A program made the translations under genes and the position numbers. Shown here in pieces: positions 8,103 to 16,647 of a stretch of DNA of 34,006 nt. The notes beneath the pieces were generated by a model, which worked only from the letters and a program-made list of their open reading frames with translations, was not told the DNA's origin and searched no databases. The DNA comes from Gaetbulibacter saemankumensis DSM 17032. GTDB lineage: Bacteria; Bacteroidota; Bacteroidia; Flavobacteriales; Flavobacteriaceae. Numbering within the stretch: the stretch's first letter is position 1; each line of letters opens with the position of its first letter. The stretch covers positions 1-34,006 of the forward strand of contig NZ_AUDV01000009.1 of the NCBI RefSeq assembly GCF_000425645.1. The letters run 5' to 3'.

Positions 8103-9026
8103 ATGAACGAAATAAAAATATTCTCTCCGGCAACTGTAGCCAATGTGGCTTGTGGATTCGATGTGATGGGTTTTTGCCTTGATAGTGTTGGTGATGAAAT
8201 GGTGATTCGAAAAATAGATAAAAAAGGGATTTTTATTACTAAGTCTGAAGGATTCGATTTACCACTAAAAACCGAAGAAAATGTGGCAGGCGTATCGGCT
8301 TTAGCTATGTATCAAGCTGCACAGCCTGACTGTGGATTCGAAATTGAAATCTACAAAAATATAAAACCAGGCAGTGGTATTGGTAGTAGCGCAGCTAGTG
8401 CGGTAGGTAGTGTTTTTGGAATGAACGAACTACTCGGTAGACCTTACAATAAAACACAACTTACAGAATTTGCTATTAAAGGTGAAGCTTTAGCTAGTAA
8501 GTGTGAACATGCCGATAATCTGGCGCCTGCTATGTTTGGCGGATTCACATTAGTTAAGAGCGTAAGTCCTTTAGAAATTCTTGAAATTCCAACCCCTTCA
8601 GATTTATACGCCACAATAATTCATCCCCAAATTGAGATAAAAACATCAGAAGCTAGAGCTATTTTGCCAAAAGATATTTCTTTAAGTAATGCAATTACTC
8701 AATGGGCTAATTTCGGAAGCTTCATTCATGCCTTACACACCAGTAACTACGAATTAATTAGAAAGTCGCTTCATGATGTTGTCATTGAGCCTTATCGTAA
8801 GAAACTTATTCCACACTATGACGAGGTTAAATCTGCCGTCTTAAATGCAGGAGGTTTGGGCGTTGGAATCTCTGGATCCGGACCCTCAATATTTTCTTTA
8901 AGCAAAGGTGTTGAAAATGCTGAAAAAGTGAAGCTTGCGATGAATGATGTGTATTCAAAAACGGGTCTTGCTTTCGATATTCACCTTACTAAAATTAATT
9001 CAGAAGGAATAAAAATAATACCTTAA
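8103..9026 (+). CDS. thrB: homoserine kinase
   Basis: The enzyme phosphorylates homoserine with ATP, the fourth step to threonine. From the ATG at 8103 the protein has 307 residues, the usual family length, and begins MNEIKIFSPATVANVACGFD, the typical start of GHMP-fold homoserine kinases. The ATP-binding loop is PGSGIGSSAAS, and the C-terminal GHMP motif is GVGISGSGPSIFSL. An in-frame ATG at 8037, only 6 nt after thrA, would add 22 residues (with two cysteines) lacking family similarity. I prefer 8103, but initiation at 8037 cannot be excluded because Bacteroidota lack a Shine-Dalgarno sequence to decide. It is the middle gene of the operon. Confidence 0.95.
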   Translation: MNEIKIFSPATVANVACGFDVMGFCLDSVGDEMVIRKIDKKGIFITKSEGFDLPLKTEENVAGVSALAMYQAAQPDCGFEIEIYKNIKPGSGIGSSAASAVGSVFGMNELLGRPYNKTQLTEFAIKGEALASKCEHADNLAPAMFGGFTLVKSVSPLEILEIPTPSDLYATIIHPQIEIKTSEARAILPKDISLSNAITQWANFGSFIHALHTSNYELIRKSLHDVVIEPYRKKLIPHYDEVKSAVLNAGGLGVGISGSGPSIFSLSKGVENAEKVKLAMNDVYSKTGLAFDIHLTKINSEGIKIIP

Positions 9027-9050
9027 CTACAAGGGTTAACAATAATAAAA

Positions 9051-10343
9051 ATGAACTACTATTCACTAAACCAAGAGGCTGAGAAATCTACATTCAAGAA
9101 TGCCGTTATAAAAGGAATAGCACCTGATAAAGGATTATATTTTCCAGAAAATATTACGGCTTTACCTAAGTCGTTTTATGATAATATTGATAATTTATCT
9201 TATTCTGAAATTGCTTTTGAAGCCATAAAACAATTTATATCACCTGACATACCTGAAGACACTTTAAAAACTATTGTAGAAGAAACACTATCATTCGATT
9301 TCCCTATTGTAAAATTAAACGACAACATTTCAACACTCGAGCTTTTTCATGGTCCTACTATGGCCTTTAAAGATGTAGGTGCTCGCTTTATGGCACGTTG
9401 TTTAGGGTATTTCAACCAAAATAACAACAAAGAAGTTACTGTGTTAGTGGCGACATCTGGTGATACCGGAGGCGCAGTCGCTAATGGCTTCCTAGGTGTT
9501 AAAGGAGTTAATGTAGTTATTTTATATCCCAGTGGAAAAGTAAGTGATATTCAAGAGAAACAATTAACTACTCTTGGTGAGAATATTAAAGCATTGGAAG
9601 TTAATGGTACTTTCGATGATTGCCAGGCCATGGTAAAAACAGCCTTTTTGGATGAAACGCTGACTTGCAATATGCAACTCACTTCTGCCAATTCCATAAA
9701 CGTAGCGCGCTGGCTTCCACAACTATTTTATTTTATGTTTGCTTATAAACAACTACATAACAAACATAAACACATGGTGTTTTCGGTACCTAGTGGTAAT
9801 TTTGGTAATATTTGTGCAGGTATGATGGCACAACAATTAGGTTTACCTATTAAGCATTTTGTAGCATCGAACAATGCCAATAATGTGGTAACCCGTTATT
9901 TAATATCGCAATTATACGAGCCAAAACCTTCTGTACAAACCATAAGTAATGCGATGGATGTTGGAGCTCCAAGTAACTTTATCCGTATCCAGGAGATTTA
10001 TAAAAATAGTTTCGATAAGCTAAAAGAGAATTTATCATCTTATAGCTTTTCAGATGAACAAACGAAAGAAGCTATGTTAGAAATCTTCAACAACTACAAC
10101 TATGTAGCCGATCCTCATGGGGCTGTTGGTTATTTAGGTTGTAAAGCATATTTAAAGGAACATCCAGAAGCTCATTGCGTGTTTTTAGAGACCGCACATC
10201 CTACAAAGTTTTTAGATATAGTTGAAGAAGTTATAAAAGAAGAACAAACTTTACCTAAACAGATACAATCAGTCATAGGAAAAGAAAAAGAATCTATATC
10301 CATTTCAACTTATGAAGACTTAAAATCCTTTTTATTAGAATAG
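9051..10343 (+). CDS. thrC: threonine synthase
   Basis: This PLP enzyme converts O-phosphohomoserine to threonine. The 430-residue protein has the family's N-terminal extension (the NPDKGLYFPE-like region, here APDKGLYFPE) and the PLP-binding lysine Lys107 in GPTMAFKDVGARF. ATSGDTGGAVANGF binds the PLP phosphate and substrate, and SANSINVARWLPQ follows. It is the last gene of thrA-thrB-thrC, 24 nt after thrB. An AT-rich hairpin at 10422-10454 may end the transcript. Confidence 0.97.
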   Translation: MNYYSLNQEAEKSTFKNAVIKGIAPDKGLYFPENITALPKSFYDNIDNLSYSEIAFEAIKQFISPDIPEDTLKTIVEETLSFDFPIVKLNDNISTLELFHGPTMAFKDVGARFMARCLGYFNQNNNKEVTVLVATSGDTGGAVANGFLGVKGVNVVILYPSGKVSDIQEKQLTTLGENIKALEVNGTFDDCQAMVKTAFLDETLTCNMQLTSANSINVARWLPQLFYFMFAYKQLHNKHKHMVFSVPSGNFGNICAGMMAQQLGLPIKHFVASNNANNVVTRYLISQLYEPKPSVQTISNAMDVGAPSNFIRIQEIYKNSFDKLKENLSSYSFSDEQTKEAMLEIFNNYNYVADPHGAVGYLGCKAYLKEHPEAHCVFLETAHPTKFLDIVEEVIKEEQTLPKQIQSVIGKEKESISISTYEDLKSFLLE

Positions 10344-10421
10344 GTCGTATCAAGTATATCTTTTATTGCATAGCAACAAATGGATTTTATAAAATCTCTA
10401 ATTATATCGATTAATAAATAT

Positions 10422-10454
10422 AACTAATGTCATAACTTTTTAATTACATTAGTT
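10422..10454 (+). terminator. weak candidate terminator after thrC
   Basis: AACTAATGT and ACATTAGTT form a 9-bp stem with a 15-nt loop, followed by TTAATATA. The stem is AT-rich and the loop is long, so this is only a possible terminator. Confidence 0.3.
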
Positions 10455-10488
10455 TTAATATAGACCTTACTAATCAACTGCAAACTAA

Positions 10489-11634
10489 ATGATCGCTAAA
10501 CCTATCACTATCTATGTCTTTTTAACATGGTTTATTATTCCATTTTTATGTTTTGGTCAGGAACCAATTGAGAAAAAACTAAAGTTTAATGCTGATTTCA
10601 GATTTAGAATTGAAGAAGATTGGAATTCAAAAAAATCAGATGATTCTTTTAGAGATAACCGTACACGACTTAGGTATAGATTAAGAGCTGGGTTTAATTA
10701 TAAACTAAACCATTGGTCAGACTTTGGAGCTCGCATAAGAACAGGATTACCAAACAAACAACAAGACCCTCAAATTACACTTGGTGATGGCTTTGCTGAA
10801 TTTAATGTTATTCCACTGGGCTTTGAAAAATTATATTTTCAAGCAGAACAAAAAGGCTATAAATTTTGGCTAGGTAAAAATACATTTCCGTTTTACAAGC
10901 AACATGAACTTTTTTGGAGTGACAATGTATATCCCGAAGGTTTGTTTTTCAAAAAGAAAGTACATTTTAATTCCAGCGTATTTGATCAATTAGACATAAA
11001 CGCAGGACATTTCATAATTAGAGCATCGGGCACATCATTAGATAAAGATAGGTATTTTCAAGGTTTACAAGCCTCAACTACATTTTTAAAACAAAAAATA
11101 GCCTTATTCTCTTCGTTATATTATTTCAAAAACATGCCTAACATTCCTGATGGAGGCGAGACATTTACACTTGATTATGCTATTTTTAACATAGGCACCA
11201 CTTTGCGCGTTTCACAACCACACAATATCTATTTTGAAATAGATTATTATCATAATTTTGAAGATTATAATCAAAACGAAAACATTGTTATTCCCTTTAA
11301 AAACCAAAAGAATGGTTTAATTACAGGAATAAGTTACGGTAGTTTAAAGCAAAAGAAAGATTGGAAATTCAAAGCAACATACTCCTATTTAGAGCGTTAT
11401 GCCGCGGTTGACTTTTTGGCTCAGAATGATTGGGCAAGATGGGATTACTCTAATTTAGATTCTCCTGACGGTAGATTAACAAATTTTAAAGGAATAGAAT
11501 TGGTTGCAAGTTATTTACTAGCAAAAAACATGAAACTTACTCTAAAGTACTATAAAGTAAAACAGTTAATTCCTTTTGGTGTTGCAAAAGAAACTGGAGA
11601 TAGAATTCGTCTAGATTTAGACGTTAAAATTTAA
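10489..11634 (+). CDS. putative outer-membrane porin
   Basis: The 381-residue protein starts with a signal peptide ending near CFGQ. The rest alternates aromatic and charged residues in short strands (FNADFRFRIEE, RLRYRLRAGFNY, KLTLKYYKVKQ, IRLDLDVKI), as in a beta-barrel of the Bacteroidota putative-porin type. There are no lipobox, plug or SusC/TonB features. It follows thrC by 145 nt and is followed by a 606-nt gap, so it is probably its own transcription unit. The solute is unknown. The barrel call is sound; the exact family is inferred from general appearance. Confidence 0.7.
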   Translation: MIAKPITIYVFLTWFIIPFLCFGQEPIEKKLKFNADFRFRIEEDWNSKKSDDSFRDNRTRLRYRLRAGFNYKLNHWSDFGARIRTGLPNKQQDPQITLGDGFAEFNVIPLGFEKLYFQAEQKGYKFWLGKNTFPFYKQHELFWSDNVYPEGLFFKKKVHFNSSVFDQLDINAGHFIIRASGTSLDKDRYFQGLQASTTFLKQKIALFSSLYYFKNMPNIPDGGETFTLDYAIFNIGTTLRVSQPHNIYFEIDYYHNFEDYNQNENIVIPFKNQKNGLITGISYGSLKQKKDWKFKATYSYLERYAAVDFLAQNDWARWDYSNLDSPDGRLTNFKGIELVASYLLAKNMKLTLKYYKVKQLIPFGVAKETGDRIRLDLDVKI

Positions 11635-12240
11635 AAATGTACAATATAACTTCAATTTTCAACCATTCAACAGAATTCATTATCTCTTATAAGGATTCAA
11701 TCTTGTTCTTTTAAAGTAATGAATATAATAATGAAAGTAGAGATGATTCTTTCTCATACTTTTAGTAATAAATTAGTGTAAAGGGTCGGGATATCATCAC
11801 CAAGCTATCAATATAAGATCTAATTGATTTTAGCAAAAGAGCATTTATTTCTGACCATTCAGATTGAGTTCGTTAATTCCCAATAGGAAAGTAAAAATAT
11901 AGCAAAATCTATTACCTAATAAACAAGGATACAGTCACTACAAATAAGACCAAAATAACAAGGTATAGTAAATGTGCATTCTCTATCGTTGTTTTTTATT
12001 ATTTCGATAGTATTTGTATTAGTAAACAAGTATAGGTTTATATTTTAATTGGAGTTAAAATTTATGAATTTTCAGTAATTATAGCTTGTATTTTTACATA
12101 TCTCCCCTTTTTTAGTTTGAATAAAATCTCACATCTACAAATTTTCAATACATTTGCGTTCAATATAAAAACAACTAGAATTCTTTCTTATTTCTCAAAT
12201 TTTAAGGAGTAAAAAAGAAGATAAAATCAAAATATTTAAA
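11635..12240. other. 606-bp gap without a recognisable gene
   Basis: This AT-rich stretch between the porin and gcvT has no ORF of note, tRNA or known riboswitch that I recognise. It contains an inverted repeat CTATCG/CGATAG (11983-11988 and 12005-12010) and a TAnnTTTG box near its right end. Decayed coding sequence is possible, but I find no readable trace. Confidence 0.6.
12149..12156 (+). promoter_or_regulatory. candidate -7 box for gcvT
   Basis: TACATTTG matches TAnnTTTG, about 85 nt upstream of the gcvT ATG. The nearest upstream TTG (12117-12119) is 29 nt away, longer than usual. Confidence 0.35.
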
Positions 12241-13323
12241 ATGAAAAACACAGCTTTAACAAAAACTCATGAAGCTTTAGGAGCGAAATTAGTTCCATTT
12301 GCAGGATATAATATGCCCGTTCAATATGAAGGTGTTAACCTAGAACACGAAACTGTAAGAAATGCCGTTGGTGTTTTCGATGTATCGCATATGGGTGAGT
12401 TTTTAATAGAGGGTGAAAACGCTTTAGCTTTAATTCAAAAAGTATCAAGTAACGATGCCAGTAAATTAAGCATTGGTAAAGCTCAGTACAGTTGTATGCC
12501 AAATGAAGATGGTGGTATAGTAGACGATTTAATTATTTATCAACTTAAAGAAACACAGTATTTATTGGTAGTAAATGCTAGTAACATTGAAAAAGACTGG
12601 AACTGGATAGCATCTAAAAATGATGTTGGCGCTACTATGCGCAATTTAAGTGATGAGTATTCTTTATTAGCTATTCAAGGACCAAAATCTATTGAAGCTA
12701 TGCAGTCTTTAACTAGCCACGATTTGGCTGCTATTAAATTTTACAATTTTGAAGTTGGAGATTTTGCAGGCATTGACAATGTGATTATTTCCGCTACGGG
12801 ATATACAGGTAGTGGCGGTTTTGAAATCTATGTAAAAAACGAAGACGTACAACAAGTTTGGGATAAGGTATTCGAAGCAGGTGCCGATTATGGTATTAAA
12901 CCAATTGGATTAGCCGCTCGTGACACTTTACGCCTTGAAATGGGGTATTGCCTATATGGAAATGATATTGATGACACGACATCACCAATTGAAGCTGGTT
13001 TAGGGTGGATTACAAAATTCACAAAGGATTTCACTAATTCTGAAGCCTTAAAAGCTCAAAAAGAAGCTGGTGTGTCACGTAAGCTTATTGCCTTCGAATT
13101 AGACGAAAGAGGTATTCCTCGTCATGATTACGAAATTGTAGATGCAGAAGGTAATATTATTGGGAAAGTAACTTCTGGAACTATGTCTCCTAGTTTAGGT
13201 AAAGGTATTGGTTTGGGGTATGTAACTACCGACTTTTCTAAAGTTGATAGTAAAATATATATTCAAGTACGTAAAAAAGCTATTCCTGCGACAGTAGTTA
13301 AGTTGCCTTTCTATAAAGGATAA
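12241..13323 (+). CDS. gcvT: glycine cleavage system T protein (aminomethyltransferase)
   Basis: GcvT takes the aminomethyl group from the lipoylated H protein and transfers its one-carbon unit to tetrahydrofolate, releasing ammonia. The 360-residue protein has the family features in order: [21 protein letters not shown] with the conserved Asp, [10 protein letters not shown], and [19 protein letters not shown] in the folate-binding core, with [13 protein letters not shown] near the end. The gcvH and gcvP genes are not here, as is common in Bacteroidota where the genes are scattered. It is followed after 34 nt by an SDR gene and is probably cotranscribed with it. Confidence 0.96.
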   Translation: MKNTALTKTHEALGAKLVPFAGYNMPVQYEGVNLEHETVRNAVGVFDVSHMGEFLIEGENALALIQKVSSNDASKLSIGKAQYSCMPNEDGGIVDDLIIYQLKETQYLLVVNASNIEKDWNWIASKNDVGATMRNLSDEYSLLAIQGPKSIEAMQSLTSHDLAAIKFYNFEVGDFAGIDNVIISATGYTGSGGFEIYVKNEDVQQVWDKVFEAGADYGIKPIGLAARDTLRLEMGYCLYGNDIDDTTSPIEAGLGWITKFTKDFTNSEALKAQKEAGVSRKLIAFELDERGIPRHDYEIVDAEGNIIGKVTSGTMSPSLGKGIGLGYVTTDFSKVDSKIYIQVRKKAIPATVVKLPFYKG

Positions 13324-13357
13324 TAAAATCTGTCTTTGCCTGTGAATGACGTAACTG

Positions 13358-14188
13358 ATGGAGAAGAAAACAAGCAAACATAGAATTCTAATTTTAGGTG
13401 CCAGTGGTTTTTTAGGTGGTGCGCTTTACAAAGAGCTCTACCCTTATTTTAATACCTATGGCACCTATAATACAGACAGCTCTTTTTACGAAAAAAATCA
13501 TCAGTTTTTTCAATATAATTTTGAAGAAGACGATATTTATGAAATTCTAGAGTCTGTAAAACCAACGGTTATTATTTCAGCCCTTCGAGGTGATTTTGCT
13601 GCACAATTCATAGCGCACAAACATCTTTCGGAATATGTGCTTACTCAAAAAATAAAATTCATCTTTTTATCTTCAGCAAATGTATTCGACGCCTACAGCA
13701 AGTATCCTAGCTACGAAGAAGATAAAACTTTAAGCCCCAGCATATATGGTCATTTCAAAATAAAAATTGAAAACATGCTTTTGCGACTACCAAAAAAGTA
13801 CGTCGCCATTTTGAGACTTCCGATGGTATTTGGGGTACAATCACCAAGAGTACAGGAGCTAATAACACATGTTAAAGAAAAAACACCTATTGAAGTATTT
13901 CCTAATTTGATTATGAATGTAACTACCGAGTCGAAAGTAACCCAGCAAATTCATTACATTATCAATCAAAATAAAAAAGGTGTTTTTCATTTAGGCAGTA
14001 CCGATTTAGTTCATCACGATGATTTCATAAAAGATATTATCAATACGCTCGGACTTAAAAAAGCCATTTATAAACGTGTTTACACAACAAATGACGATAG
14101 ATATCTAGCCGTATTACCAAAATACAATCTGTTACCCAAAAACTTACAAATTTTAAGTCAGGAAATACTAACTGAATTAGAAATTTAA
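13358..14188 (+). CDS. NAD(P)-dependent SDR-family sugar epimerase/reductase-like protein
   Basis: The 276-residue protein is an extended short-chain dehydrogenase of the RmlD/epimerase type. The nucleotide-binding loop is GASGFLG (14-20), and the catalytic YxxxK is Tyr130-Lys134 (YGHFK). A Ser pair at 105-106 in FLSSANVFD lies where the catalytic Ser is expected. It is shorter than most sugar epimerases, and the C-terminal substrate-binding part is small. It could act as a dTDP-4-dehydrorhamnose reductase-like enzyme or a nucleotide-sugar reductase, but no other sugar-nucleotide genes adjoin it. Its closeness to gcvT suggests only shared transcription. Confidence 0.75.
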   Translation: MEKKTSKHRILILGASGFLGGALYKELYPYFNTYGTYNTDSSFYEKNHQFFQYNFEEDDIYEILESVKPTVIISALRGDFAAQFIAHKHLSEYVLTQKIKFIFLSSANVFDAYSKYPSYEEDKTLSPSIYGHFKIKIENMLLRLPKKYVAILRLPMVFGVQSPRVQELITHVKEKTPIEVFPNLIMNVTTESKVTQQIHYIINQNKKGVFHLGSTDLVHHDDFIKDIINTLGLKKAIYKRVYTTNDDRYLAVLPKYNLLPKNLQILSQEILTELEI

Positions 14189-14252
14189 TTGATTTTAACT
14201 TCTGAAATGATTACATTGAAGACATTAATTTCAACATAAAAACCATATTCAA

Positions 14253-14546
14253 ATGAAAAAATTATCAGAACAAGATATAGAGAAAAAATTATTGCATTTA
14301 CCAGAATGGGATTATTACGACGACGCGCTGCATGCCGAATTTGAGTTCGAAAACTTTAAAGATTGCTTTAGTGCTATGAGTAGAATTGCTTTTGAATGTG
14401 AGGCTTTAAATCACCACCCAGATTGGTCGAATGTTTATAATGTACTTACCATTTCTTTATCTACTCACGACGCTAATGGGGTTACCGAAAAGGATTTTCA
14501 ATTAGCCAAAGCTATAGAAACTATTGTAGAGCCTGATGAAGAATAA
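14253..14546 (+). CDS. phhB: 4a-hydroxytetrahydrobiopterin dehydratase (pterin-4a-carbinolamine dehydratase)
   Basis: The enzyme dehydrates the carbinolamine formed by aromatic amino acid hydroxylases and so recycles the pterin cofactor. The 97-residue protein has the family active-site pattern NHHPDW (53-58), then VYN and the THD motif (71-73) before GVTEKDFQLA. Length is normal. No phenylalanine hydroxylase gene lies in the window. It sits between the SDR gene and yebC, 64 nt after the former. Some homologues serve molybdopterin or other pterin roles, so partnership with a hydroxylase is inferred from the family. Confidence 0.93.
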   Translation: MKKLSEQDIEKKLLHLPEWDYYDDALHAEFEFENFKDCFSAMSRIAFECEALNHHPDWSNVYNVLTISLSTHDANGVTEKDFQLAKAIETIVEPDEE

Positions 14547-14595
14547 AGTTTAACTATCTTATTTAATTTCTAATATTTTGATTTGTAGATTTTTT

Positions 14596-14603
14596 TAAAT
14601 TTG
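14596..14603 (+). promoter_or_regulatory. candidate -7 box for yebC
   Basis: TAAATTTG matches TAnnTTTG, 58 nt before the yebC ATG. A TTG lies 15 nt upstream (14578-14580), slightly closer than usual. Confidence 0.4.
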
Positions 14604-14661
14604 CATTCAAAATATATAAACTTTAACCGCTTTCTAAGCGATTTGAATAAAAATAAACATT

Positions 14662-15381
14662 ATGGGAAGAGCTTTTGAATTTAGAAAAGCACGAAAAATG
14701 AAACGTTGGTCTGCTATGAGTAAGGCATTTACTCGTATCGGAAAAGATATTGTAATGGCTGTTAAAGAAGGTGGTCCTGACCCAGATAGTAATTCGCGAT
14801 TAAGAGCGGTTATCCAAAATGCCAAGTCGGTTAACATGCCGAAAGATAATATTGAGCGCGCCATTAAGCGTGCCTCAGATAAAAATCAGGGTGATTATAA
14901 AGAAGTGATATTTGAAGGTTATGCACCTCATGGTATCGCCATTTTGGTTGAGACAGCAACCGATAACAATACCAGAACCGTAGCGAATGTTCGTAGTTAT
15001 TTTAATAAATGCGATGGTAGTTTAGGTACTTCTGGCTCGGTTGTATTTATGTTCGATCACACCTGTAATTTCAGAATAAACGCTGAAGGATTAGACCCAG
15101 AAGAAATTGAATTAGAATTCATCGATTACGGCGCGGAAGAAGTTTTTGCAGATGAAGATGGTATTTTAATTTACGCACCCTTCGAAAATTTTGGAGCCAT
15201 TCAGGCTGAATTAGAATCTAGAGGCATAGAAATATTATCTTCCGGGTTTGAACGTATTCCTCAGGTAACAAAAAAATTGAATGAAGAGCAGGCTGCTGAT
15301 GTTGAAAAACTTCTTGAAAAACTAGAAGAAGATGATGATGTGCAGAATGTATATCATACGATGGAAGAAATCGCTGAGTAA
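14662..15381 (+). CDS. yebC: YebC/PmpR/TACO1-family protein
   Basis: The 239-residue protein matches the family in length and core motifs: GGPDPDSNSRLRAVIQNAK, MPKDNIERAIKRA, YEGYAP-like FEGYAPHGIAILVE, and TDNNTRTVANVRSYF with GSLGTSGSVVFMF. The family was long called a transcriptional regulator; more recent work links members to translation, relieving ribosomes at proline-rich stretches. The first about 25 residues (MGRAFEFRKARKMKRWSAM) differ from the usual AGHSKWANIKHRK form but keep the basic character. The acidic C-terminus ends in a Glu/Asp-rich helix. A clear terminator follows. Confidence 0.93.
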   Translation: MGRAFEFRKARKMKRWSAMSKAFTRIGKDIVMAVKEGGPDPDSNSRLRAVIQNAKSVNMPKDNIERAIKRASDKNQGDYKEVIFEGYAPHGIAILVETATDNNTRTVANVRSYFNKCDGSLGTSGSVVFMFDHTCNFRINAEGLDPEEIELEFIDYGAEEVFADEDGILIYAPFENFGAIQAELESRGIEILSSGFERIPQVTKKLNEEQAADVEKLLEKLEEDDDVQNVYHTMEEIAE

Positions 15382-15404
15382 ACTTTTAAATATTATATAA
15401 AGAG

Positions 15405-15433
15405 AGGCCGTCATTTTATGATGGCCTTTTTTA
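15405..15433 (+). terminator. terminator after yebC
   Basis: The stem AGGCCGTCAT/ATGATGGCCT (one G-U pair) with a TTT loop is followed by a run of T, a standard intrinsic terminator 24 nt after the yebC stop. Confidence 0.88.
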
Positions 15434-15502
15434 TTTAATATATTTTCAAACTATTATTAAATCAAGTTAATTATATTAGTTATCAAATTAATCAATTAAA
15501 TA

Positions 15503-16477
15503 ATGAGGGATATAAAATGGGGGATTTTAGGTTGTGGTAATGTTACCGAAGTTAAAAGTGGCCCTGCGTATATAAACACTTCAGGTTTTGAGGTTGTAGC
15601 GGTGATGCGCCGAAATGAAGAGAAGGCAAAAGACTATGCCAATAGGCATGGTATTAAAATATACTACAGCAACGCAGACGATTTAATTAATGATGAAAAT
15701 GTTGATGCTATTTACATTGCGACACCTCCTGATTCACATAAATATTATGCCTTGAAAGTAGCTCATGCAGGAAAAATTTGTTGTATAGAAAAGCCCATGA
15801 CTCCCAGTTATGCTGAAAGCTTAGAAATTTTTAATGCGTTTAAATCAAAAGACATTCCCTTATTTATAGCATATTACCGAAGAAGTTTACCGCGATTTAA
15901 ACAAATTAAATCTTGGTTAGATTCTGATGCTATTGGAGATATACGACACATAAATTGGCAATTTACCAAACCGGCCAGCGATTTAGATAAATCGGGCGAA
16001 TACAATTGGCGTACCGATTTAAATATTGCCCCAGGAGGTTATTTCGATGATTTAGCAAGTCATGGCTTAGATTTATTCAATTATTTAATTGGTGATATCA
16101 TAGAAGCAAAAGGCATTAGTTTAAATCAACAAAATTACTACAGTGCTAAAGATGCATTTTCTTCCTGCTGGCTACATGGTAATGGAGCCACCGGAGCCGC
16201 ATTTTGGAATTTTGGTGCGCATAAGCACTTCGACGAAGTGGTGATTTATGGAAATCGCGGTGAAATTTCATTCTCTATATTTCATAACAACCCAATAAAA
16301 ATTGAAAGTATTAATTATAGAGAAAGTATTTTTATAGAAAACCCTAAGCATATTCAACAGTTTCATGTTGAGGCTATGCGAGATATGTTGATTCATAAAA
16401 ACATGCAACATCCTTCAATGGGGGCTTCAGGGTTACATGCAAATTGGGTGATGGATAAGATTTTAGGAATTATATAA
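15503..16477 (+). CDS. Gfo/Idh/MocA-family oxidoreductase
   Basis: The 324-residue protein has an N-terminal Rossmann fold with GILGCGNV (7-14), the ATPPDSH motif (73-79) and EKPM (96-99), the typical lysine of the family. The C-terminal part (about 125-324) is the alpha/beta sheet domain that binds substrate. LASHGLDLFNYL provides the His of the usual catalytic region. Members oxidise or reduce sugars, inositols or other polyols with NAD(P). The substrate cannot be told from sequence, and no transporter or kinase adjoins it. It is flanked by terminators on both sides, so it is probably monocistronic. Confidence 0.85.
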   Translation: MRDIKWGILGCGNVTEVKSGPAYINTSGFEVVAVMRRNEEKAKDYANRHGIKIYYSNADDLINDENVDAIYIATPPDSHKYYALKVAHAGKICCIEKPMTPSYAESLEIFNAFKSKDIPLFIAYYRRSLPRFKQIKSWLDSDAIGDIRHINWQFTKPASDLDKSGEYNWRTDLNIAPGGYFDDLASHGLDLFNYLIGDIIEAKGISLNQQNYYSAKDAFSSCWLHGNGATGAAFWNFGAHKHFDEVVIYGNRGEISFSIFHNNPIKIESINYRESIFIENPKHIQQFHVEAMRDMLIHKNMQHPSMGASGLHANWVMDKILGII

Positions 16478-16497
16478 TCCTGATAATAAGCCTTAAA

Positions 16498-16526
16498 TAA
16501 AAAAAGCCCTTCTTGCGAAGGGCTTT
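16498..16526 (-). terminator. terminator of the helicase-kdsB-alcohol dehydrogenase run
   Basis: AAAGCCCTTC/GAAGGGCTTT with a TTGC loop makes a strong hairpin. On the minus strand it is followed by a run of T (the A-run at 16498-16505), as an intrinsic terminator should be. On the plus strand the T-run is only three bases, so termination of the oxidoreductase transcript would be weaker. Confidence 0.82.
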
Positions 16527-16647
16527 GGTGCGTTAGTCATGTTTCTTTTTAGGGACAAAATAGTTTACTTTATGTTTCATAGCTAACACACTTTACTATA
16601 AACATGTCAATATTTGTGCCAAAATTAATATTTATATTATAAATACG

